Part shown: positions 57,221 to 64,000 of the stretch, piece by piece | How positions within the stretch are numbered: the first letter of the stretch is position 1 | Layout: each line of letters starts with the position of its first letter | Assembly: GCA_964019695.1 (NCBI GenBank) | Contig: OZ026517.1 | Coordinates: 70,638,665-70,702,664 of the forward strand | Direction of reading: 5' to 3' | Length of the DNA stretch: 64,000 nucleotides | Source: Loripinus fragilis | Taxonomy: Eukaryota; Mollusca; Bivalvia; Lucinida; Lucinidae | Program-made: the position numbers and the translations under genes | The notes under the pieces: generated by a model | The model's database searches: none | What the model saw: only the letters and a program-made list of their open reading frames with translations | What the model was told of the DNA's origin: nothing

Positions 57221-57287
57221 CTGCAAATAGATCAAAATTTTACCATATGTGATAAATTGTCGACTCTTAAGTGTCCACTCCATAAAA

Positions 57288-57514
57288 ATATGGGCACCGA
57301 CGCGAGTTTGTGAACAACAAAGCCACGGACCAGCCTGCGCATCCTCGCAGACTGATCAGCGCCTTTGTTATTTGCTTATTGAAAAGTATCATATCTAGAC
57401 TTGCTACTAGCGAAATTTCAATTTTCTAGCTAGTATCTGTAGCTGAGGAGACTGGTTTGAAACTTGCTTTGTTGGAAACCCCAAAGACAGGTTTTCTCGC
57501 GACGAGGCCCATAT
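57288..57514. mobile_element. MITE family M4, best copy
   Basis: 227 bp with about 20-bp inverted ends (ATATGGGCACCGACGCGAGT / TCTCGCGACGAGGCCCATAT). It lies just upstream (minus sense) of the Lys/Glu-rich exon, within its putative intron. Confidence 0.87.
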
Positions 57515-59355
57515 ATATATGGAGTTATTGACTTTTCACCAAGGCAACATTATATCTGAAGGAGTCTTTATAAAGTAAGTATAGCAATGATTGTCAGAAA
57601 TTTTAAACAAAAATTGTAACATTATTTTGATAATTTAGCTCAAAAACATAAGTTGTTGGTACTTATTATGAGACACTTCTAATTGGTACCCATAACCTAT
57701 GTCTTTGAGGAGAAATTAGGATATATTATTGTGTTAACCATTTAATCCTAGCTTTTACAATATAACAGTGGAATTTGAGCAGATTTAAGTCAATTGAACT
57801 TAAAAGCAATGTACATTGATAAAGATTACTTAACACTAGCTTTCAAAATTACTAGCAAAAGTGCCCTGAAAGGCACATGTACCCCCAGCCTATGCCCTTA
57901 TTTTCTAAACCCTAATTCCCCCCTTCCCCTGTCCCAAAAATTCTAAAGATGTCCTAGATTTTGAGCTCTAGCATGTAACCATGCATCTGAAGCAGTCAAG
58001 TGGAAGGCAGCCATGTACGGTATCAATTATCCAAACTTGAATATTTTTTTTTAATATATGGTTGGCAAGATATCTACACTTTTTAAAGGTGTCCTAGATT
58101 TTGACCTCTAGCCCCACCCCTGGTCATGAACCCTAAGGTCTGAAGTCACAGAAAGAAAGTTAAATAAAATAGAACCTGATGTTCAAATACAAATGATTCT
58201 ATAAAAGAACAATTACAATGTCCCTTATTTTGACCTCTAGCCCCACCCTGGGGTATGGACCTAAGTGTCTGAAGCTGTGGACTGGAAGCCTGCTATGAAT
58301 GGTGCCACATGCCTAAACATGAATGTTTTCTGGCTGGTAAGATACATGTATCTGCACAAGTTGGAAAACTAGAAAAGCACTTTTTAAAAGGTGTCATAGA
58401 TTTTGACTTCTAGTACCACCCTATGGAAAGTCGGCCAAAAAATCCTGAATTCAGGAGTAATCCTGAAAACTCTCACCCATGTGAGTAAGGAGTTCAAGAC
58501 TCTGAACATTTACGGTTGATATGGTCACCTTACATGCTGTGGTGTCAGCAATACCATGCATCATACTAAAGACTTACAACAACACAACTACCAGGTTAGC
58601 AAAGAAGAAGTTGACAAGCTTGAATTTGGAGATGTAGCTGACAAGCAAATATAAACAATTTGCAGTATTATAAGTGACAGATATTTTAATACTGATTGGC
58701 AGTTTGGGATGTTTAAAAGAGGTATTAGACAATGGACATGATACTTGGAAAATGTAAATTTCCTAATAGTTTTCTTCCTTATTTTCAGTAACATATGTTG
58801 TAGGAACACATTGGAATTGCCTCTATATGGCAATTCCAATGAGTACCTACATCATATGTCTTTTCAATAAATGAGTTTTTCACCATAAGCTTTTTTAAAA
58901 CAAGTTCTCAACCACTTTCATTTATTCAAAGAAATGAGCAATAAGAAATGAACAACTTTTCATGTGGTTTGTCATGAACCTGGATGACAGTAATAGACTG
59001 TCTATTTTAGGCTTCTGACAGCTTATATTGAGATGTTTCATGGGAGTATATAGCTAAATTGCTAGTTGCATGGTTGTATGACAGTTCAGTGCATTCAGAA
59101 TCTGAAAAGTAAAACCTCTTAAGAATTTTGACAGTTCTGAATGCAGTAGAGGTGGGCGAAAATGAATCCGAACACGAGACCAAAACTGGCTGTTCAATAA
59201 AATGAGTATTATCAAGGCAGACATGCTGTAATTTATCTAAAATGCAAACACCCATGTCTATTCTAGGCAGGGGATACATCCCCCCTTTTTTTAAGATGGT
59301 GTTATTTTCATATAGACAAAGAAGGGACTATATAAAAGTTTAAGCCAAATGCTCA
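57515..59355. other. No gene recognised; degenerate tandem repeat inside
   Basis: 57840-58430 holds three to four diverged units of about 180-190 bp anchored on TTTTGACCTCTAGCCCCACC. A 13-bp-arm hairpin (CATTGGAATTGCC / GGCAATTCCAATG) lies at 58809-58841. The rest is AT-rich without family features. Confidence 0.55.
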
Positions 59356-59358
59356 CTT

Positions 59359-59577
59359 TAACCCTTAATGCGACAATCGCAACAAAAGTCGTCTGTTTTT
59401 CTTGTCTGCTGAAATGTTTAAGAAGCCTCTATGGCATATAGAGAGCAGTCTGTTCTAGGTCCATGCTGTTAGCTTCTATACTTAATTTGTCAGTAATGTT
59501 AGGCAATTATTTGCAGCAGACGACTTCAGCAGAAGACATTTTCTGATGCATTTTTTTCTTGGTGTTTTAAGGGATAA
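59359..59577. mobile_element. Palindromic MITE family M2, copy
   Basis: TTAACCCTTAATGCGACAAT at left, GGTGTTTTAAGGGATAA at right. Orientation is inverse to 47583-47826. Confidence 0.78.
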
Positions 59578-59926
59578 ATTAAAAAATCGCCACTGGTTTC
59601 CATAGCCTAGAGGAGACGCTGTACACAATTTTATTAGTGGTTGTTATGGGAAATATGGCAAACCGTTAGTTTAGTTGTTAACCTAATCATGCTGAATACT
59701 TTTATGTACTACACTCCTCCCTAATAAGATGAATTTTAAATTTCATCCAATTTCTGTAACTTGCAGGATTCTATTTGGGCCTTTTTCCAAAGTTGTCAAG
59801 CGGCAAAATGATTTAATGCAATATCAGCGATCAAATATGGTTTTCTGATGCACTAACATCTGCTAAACGACTCGGGGGTAGTTAAAACCCTCCCCTTTTA
59901 GTCTAGGGTCTCAAAGCCACTCTCAG

Positions 59927-60298
59927 TGGTTGGACGATATTCCTGATTATGGAATTGCCTCCAAAAGAAAACAACTCCGATTATGAGTTGGTGCAATATA
60001 CGATTTATTTCACTGTAAGAACAGGTTTACGGGCCCATAAGGTAAACGCGTCTTCCACCATCTTCTATTCCCTTAGCGACCGACGTTAACGTAGCGTAAC
60101 GTCAACGCGACGTTACGTTAACGTCGAAAATAAATATAGCGCCCCATAGTGCAATATTATACAATAGCCTTCCAAAGGTTAATTATACACTACAAACAAT
60201 ATAGACTTAGATGAGACTGCACAAATGAGGCATCTCATCTGGGTCCGTATAGTTTATAAAACATAAAATTGTAAAATAACTCAAAACTCTTCTAACCA
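59927..60298 (-). repeat. 3' LTR of BEL/Pao element
   Basis: 372 bp. Minus-sense start TGGTTAGAAGAG and end GTCCAACCA form the short inverted TGGTT...AACCA ends. It matches 63696-64000 over 305 compared bases with about a dozen substitutions and no gaps (about 4% divergence). It contains an AACGTT-rich hairpin (about 60078-60126). Confidence 0.93.
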
Positions 60299-60311
60299 TT
60301 TTCCCCTCCTC
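60299..60311 (-). other. Polypurine tract
   Basis: Minus sense GAGGAGGGGAAAA directly abutting the 3' LTR, as required for plus-strand priming in LTR retroelements. It fixes the inner LTR border. Confidence 0.88.
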
Positions 60312-60511
60312 AAAATGCACAATTTTGATATAATCAATGTTACATTAAATGCATACTTAAGCCTCTAAGATTTTAGTGTATCTCAGGGACCTACATTTAG
60401 GAACAATTGTTGCACTACGCTGAAAATTAGAAAAAAAAAACATTTTGAGAAAAAGAGAAAGATTAAAGTTTGTCTTTTCACATAGCTTTAAAGTTTATTT
60501 TCCTGTATCTC

Positions 60512-63500
60512 CTAAACCTCAACCTCGTCCTCGACTTCATCCTCGATTTTGACATTTGACTTCAATCTCGTTATTGAATTCGACCTCGACTTTGACCTCA
60601 TCCCCATCCTCGACTTCAATCTCATCCTTGACCTCAACCTCGACTTTGACATCATCCTCCTCCACGACTTAGACCTCATATTCTTTATCGACCTGGACCT
60701 CTGCCTCGATCTCGACCTCTGCCTTGACCTCTGCCTCGACCCAGACCTCTGTTTCATTTTCCATCTCCAAATCTGCCTTGACCTCTGCCCCGACCTCTGT
60801 CTCGACCTTGATCTCTGTCTCGACCTTGAACTCTGTCTTAACATCGATCTCTGCCTCCCTCTTGACCTTTGTCTCAACCTGGACCTCTGTCTCAACCTCT
60901 GCTTATACTTCGACCTCTGTTTTGAACTCTGATTCGACCTCAACGTCTGCCTCGACCTCGATCTCTGTCTAGACCTCTGATTTGACCTTGACCTACGTCT
61001 TGACCTGGACATATTTTTTGACCTCGATCTCTTCCTAGACTCAAGCTTCCCCTCCTTGGACTGAAACCACTGACTAGATTCGAACCTCTTATGTGACGCG
61101 AACGTCTTTGACTGAAACATCTTCTGTGGTTGCTCCCTCTGAGAACTATTCCTTGAACGAAACTTTTGCCTCGAATTGGACCCATTTCTCGACTCATCAC
61201 TCTCCCATGACTCATATTTCTCCCTAGGCCGTTCTTTCAAAAAGTTAGTATATGCAAATTTTGTTTGCAAAATAGTATTGTCATAAGAGTCAAGATTTCC
61301 TATGCATGTCCAACCAAGCGGTGTTAGTCTTGCTATAGGATCTCCTGGTTTTCCACGTCTTTCTTCTATCGCATAGAGAAGGTCAGCATAGTCCAGCCCT
61401 ATAAGTATGTCGACTATGGGTTTCTTCGATGATGACGGAAAATCAATATTCCTCAGATGTGGCCATTGTTCCTTGTAATGATTCCAGTCCACAACAGGCA
61501 TGTCCCCAGTGACTTTATTTACCGTATACGCATTGAGCTTCATGCTTACATTTCCAGTTACGTTCTGCAGTGTGACATCGATAGATTTTGTTATTAAAGT
61601 TTCGACATGACCATTCAGAACACTTACATTTACCTTTTCGGTTCTACCTTGAAGGCCTAGCTCTTTTGCGATATTTGCATTCACGCAGGTTTTCGTGCTA
61701 GCGTCATCTAGCAAAGCATTGACTCGAAGTGAACGATCTTTATTTAACAGAATTACTGGAACTGTGCGTAAACCTATGAAGTGTGGTTTCTTTCTACTCT
61801 GTGCTACCATCGCTGCTCCGTGTGCTGTATCATTCCCCTCCGTGAAGAAAGTAGCCCTGTTTGTTGATACGTTTCCTTGCTCTGCATGACTATTTTTTGA
61901 AAAGTCCTTATCTCCCAGATGCCTAATTTCTGCGTGGTCTGTGACTGGTGACCTTGATTCTACAGTATTTTGCTTATGAAGTAGACAATGGTGCATATCT
62001 GTACATCCGTCTAGTCCGCAGATTCGACTTCTTTGGCATGATTTGCCCTGGTGGTCCTCGCCAAGGCAACGATAACAAAGCCGTAGACGTTTTGCGATAG
62101 CCCACCTATCTGGAACGCTCCTCTGAGTAAATATCTGACATCTCCATATACCATGATTTTCTCCACATTCCTGGCAAATGAATTTTGGCAATCTCTGCAA
62201 ATCCTTTGTATTTTCAGAGACGGTCCTTTGATTTCCATATCTAGCTGCAGGTCGTGCTGAAGTATTATAAGCTATTGTGCAATTGAACCCGTGAACTGTT
62301 TCTGAGGCAATTGTCATGAATTCTGACTCCTGGAGTACCCAAGTCCGTAGGGTCAAAACCGATTCTTCCTTGTGATTCTCAAAAATCCAGCGATGATATT
62401 GGGCTAGCATTGTTTCAGGCAACTTGCGCTGTAGCTTGACATAAAGTGAACCATCACGCAACTCATAATATTGACCAGCTTCTTTTAGATTTATCATGGC
62501 GATATCCAGTAGGTCCGCCAACTCGCCTATGTCTTGTGCATTTCCATGCCGTACCTGTGGGAACTGCTCTAATTCTTCAAGATAGATCGCGACTTGCCGA
62601 CGCCTTCCGCCATATTTCCGCTCTAATCGGTCTTTAGCAGCTTCATATGCTGTGGCTGAATGTCCAAGACTGTCAATGACCCTGAGAGCATCCCCAGATA
62701 GATACTGACGAAGCTGTAGTAGCTTGTACTCACTTGTTGCTGGGGCGCCGTCGATACATGAGAGGAAAGCCGCCTTCCAGCTTTGATACTTTTTCTTGTC
62801 ACCAGAGAAGGTGGGTATTTCTACTCGCTTGAGTTGTCGCCACATATCAAGCCCAATGGAAGGGGCTGTATCGCTCGCCACTGGCTCGAATGGCACAGCC
62901 TGCATATTTCCTCCTGGAGTCATACCACAGTATTTTTGAGGTTCCTTACGTAGATAAGGCGTTTCCTCGTCACTAGCGACCAAATTCGTAATACCTGCGT
63001 TACTTTGCTGTTTTTCTGATTCTAGCGCTGAACCTTGTTCCTGAGAAGCTTTCTCAAGACATGATAGCGGGTTTGTATCTCTCATTGGTTCCAAGCAATG
63101 ACTATTATCTCTAGAATTGAAAAATCCTACCTTCTTCGACGTTTCTTGTAAACCAACTGATCTTTGCTTCTGAAATGTCCCTGAGCTATCGTTAATGTTT
63201 ATTCTATTGAGCAAGTCGATCGTCAGATTTTCTGATTTTTCACTAGATTGTTTCCCTCTTAGCAAGCGACGATAGTGTCTTGCTATTTCGTATGCTGAAT
63301 TATAGTCCTCCTCTAATTTGTCCGACTCAAGAGCGACTTTTATGCCCTTTTCCTTTTCCTCATTTTCCGTATATAATCGTGATAACCGTGTCATAACGTC
63401 CATGACTTTTTCCAAACCGTTATCCATATTTTCACAAGCCTCCTGTACCTCACAACTTGTTCCGATGTCTTCACTTTCCACTAAAAACAGCAACTTGTGT

Positions 63501-63637
63501 TGTAGCCATGTAAATGTCAAAGTAGCGCGAGACTTTTCCAGTTTCAACGATGCTTCTTTGTCCATATAATCAAGGTTTGTGTCCCCAACGTTGCAAACGC
63601 CCTGATCATCTCTGTTGTTGCGTTCCGCTGACGCCAT
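60512..63637 (-). CDS. BEL/Pao Gag-protease fused to an Arg/Ser-rich tail
   Basis: An intact 1,041-codon frame starting 59 bases inside the 5' LTR. Approximate layout: acidic helical N-terminus (1-260); Gag-like DUF1759 (268-420; RVEIPTFSGDKKKYQSWKAA, YKLLQLRQYLSGDA); cysteine knuckles CQECGENHGIWRC (485) and CYRCLGEDHQGKSC (520); retropepsin-like DUF1758 with NALLDDASTKTC (637), where the usual D-S/T-G is D-D-A; then LIGLDYADLL and LTPLGWTCIG (742-780), the conserved end of that domain. In autonomous BEL/Pao elements, RT, RNase H and integrase follow. Here the frame continues from about 824 into RSRQRSRSRQRS repeats to a short acidic end (EDEVEDEVEV). The tail is coded by a hexamer-like simple repeat. 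The element must borrow polymerase from relatives. Whether the tail works as an RS domain is unknown. Confidence 0.92.
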   Translation of the reverse strand: MASAERNNRDDQGVCNVGDTNLDYMDKEASLKLEKSRATLTFTWLQHKLLFLVESEDIGTSCEVQEACENMDNGLEKVMDVMTRLSRLYTENEEKEKGIKVALESDKLEEDYNSAYEIARHYRRLLRGKQSSEKSENLTIDLLNRININDSSGTFQKQRSVGLQETSKKVGFFNSRDNSHCLEPMRDTNPLSCLEKASQEQGSALESEKQQSNAGITNLVASDEETPYLRKEPQKYCGMTPGGNMQAVPFEPVASDTAPSIGLDMWRQLKRVEIPTFSGDKKKYQSWKAAFLSCIDGAPATSEYKLLQLRQYLSGDALRVIDSLGHSATAYEAAKDRLERKYGGRRRQVAIYLEELEQFPQVRHGNAQDIGELADLLDIAMINLKEAGQYYELRDGSLYVKLQRKLPETMLAQYHRWIFENHKEESVLTLRTWVLQESEFMTIASETVHGFNCTIAYNTSARPAARYGNQRTVSENTKDLQRLPKFICQECGENHGIWRCQIFTQRSVPDRWAIAKRLRLCYRCLGEDHQGKSCQRSRICGLDGCTDMHHCLLHKQNTVESRSPVTDHAEIRHLGDKDFSKNSHAEQGNVSTNRATFFTEGNDTAHGAAMVAQSRKKPHFIGLRTVPVILLNKDRSLRVNALLDDASTKTCVNANIAKELGLQGRTEKVNVSVLNGHVETLITKSIDVTLQNVTGNVSMKLNAYTVNKVTGDMPVVDWNHYKEQWPHLRNIDFPSSSKKPIVDILIGLDYADLLYAIEERRGKPGDPIARLTPLGWTCIGNLDSYDNTILQTKFAYTNFLKERPREKYESWESDESRNGSNSRQKFRSRNSSQREQPQKMFQSKTFASHKRFESSQWFQSKEGKLESRKRSRSKNMSRSRRRSRSNQRSRQRSRSRQTLRSNQSSKQRSKYKQRLRQRSRLRQRSRGRQRSMLRQSSRSRQRSRSRQRSGQRSRQIWRWKMKQRSGSRQRSRQRSRSRQRSRSIKNMRSKSWRRMMSKSRLRSRMRLKSRMGMRSKSRSNSITRLKSNVKIEDEVEDEVEV
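60515..61060. repeat. GACCTC/CGACCT-type simple repeat coding the RS tail
   Basis: Degenerate 6/12-bp repeats (CTCGACCTCTGCCTCGACCT on the plus strand) occupy the last ~180 codons of the Gag-protease frame. The opposite strand is also open here (Leu/Asp-rich) because of the repeat, not because of a second gene. Confidence 0.9.
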
Positions 63638-63675
63638 TTGTTTCTATAACGAATTGTCCTCGGTAGATTGTTCAA

Positions 63676-63691
63676 CCTCGCTCTGCCACCA
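63676..63691 (-). other. Primer-binding site candidate
   Basis: Minus sense TGGTGGCAGAGCGAGG, four bases (AAAT) after the 5' LTR end. It begins with TGG as expected for pairing with a tRNA CCA end. Which tRNA primes was not determined. Confidence 0.7.
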
Positions 63692-63695
63692 ATTT

Positions 63696-64000
63696 TGGTT
63701 GGACGATATTCCCGATTATGGAATTGCCACCAAAAGAAAACAACTTCGATTATGAGTTGGTGCAATATACGATTTATTTAACTGTAAGAACACGTTTACG
63801 GGCCCATAAGGTAAACGCATCTGCCACCATCTTCTATTCCCTTAGCGACCGACGTTAACGTAATGTAACGTCAACACGACGTTACGTTAACGTCGAAGAT
63901 AAATATAGCGCCCCATAGTGCAATATTATACAATAGCCTTCCAAAGGTTAATTATACACTACAAACAATATAGACTTAGATGAGACTGCACAAATGAGGT
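63696..64000 (-). repeat. 5' LTR of BEL/Pao element (cut by window end)
   Basis: The first 305 of an expected 372 bases, collinear with 59927-60231. The upstream border and target duplication lie outside the window. Confidence 0.93.

Noticed and set aside
55455..57230. Long Ser/Phe/Leu-rich open frames on the plus strand
   Set aside because: They are the complement of GAA/AAG-rich codons of the minus-strand Lys/Glu-rich exon and carry no independent features.
60549..60972. Asp/Leu-rich plus-strand frames
   Set aside because: They mirror the simple repeat that codes the RS tail of the retroelement protein on the minus strand.
63676..63691. Primer-binding site for initiator tRNA-Met
   Set aside because: Only a partial match to the initiator-tRNA 3' end; the priming tRNA was left unassigned.

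Overview
The window looks like nuclear DNA of a marine invertebrate, most probably a bivalve mollusc. This is inferred from intronless, duplicated Cys-loop receptor genes, tRNA-headed SINEs, a BEL/Pao LTR element and very many palindromic MITEs; the species cannot be told from the sequence. Recognisable protein-coding content is small: two nearly identical Cys-loop ion-channel genes (15664-17001 and 29386-30723, plus strand), one large Lys/Glu-rich exon with a repeated DFWANVPSED motif (55403-57220, minus strand), and an intact Gag-protease reading frame of an LTR retrotransposon (60512-63637, minus strand). Nearly everything else is mobile DNA, tandem repeats or sequence in which I see no gene.

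Layout. 1-5685: a 5'-truncated, frame-broken non-LTR retrotransposon (minus strand), split by a 3.5-kb foldback element (1397-4893) that has 27-bp terminal inverted repeats, an 8-bp target duplication (AAGCTTTT), inverted arms made of a short minisatellite and a core of about 225-bp tandem units. 5690-12340: dispersed repeats, MITEs, SINEs and a CT microsatellite. 12349-17832 and 23732-32025: two copies (A and B) of a segmental duplication, each carrying one receptor gene. Comparing A with B gives an empty site for each of four insertions: 12548-13338 and 13875-14734 in A, 24445-24993 and 25165-28708 in B. Copy B lies between two blocks of a 150-bp satellite (22530-23731 and 32265-33225). Between A and B are foldback repeats, a CRE/TATA promoter-like cluster (20328-20480) and degenerate coding fragments.

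33225-46000 is mobile-element territory: SINEs, several palindromic MITE families and a 3.87-kb TA-flanked inverted-repeat element (40431-44297) holding CT tracts, a 36-base C run, a long hairpin and a nested MITE, then a 144-bp AT microsatellite and a second SINE family. 46300-57300 may hold one minus-strand gene: the Lys/Glu-rich exon, a possible 27-nt acidic microexon (51206-51232) and possible 3' exons (46791-46846, 46328-46392). The linkage is inference only. 59927 to the window end is a BEL/Pao element read on the minus strand: 372-bp LTR, polypurine tract, Gag-protease ORF and primer-binding region, with the second LTR cut by the window end. It has no reverse transcriptase, RNase H or integrase; where pol should follow, the same frame runs into an Arg/Ser-rich tail encoded by a simple repeat.

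The two receptors probably make cation-selective pentameric channels (Glu at -1', Leu at 9') but lack the vicinal cysteines and the loop-B tryptophan of acetylcholine-binding subunits, so their ligand is unknown. The more unusual items are the RS-tailed pol-less retroelement, the foldback element and the duplication with its empty sites.
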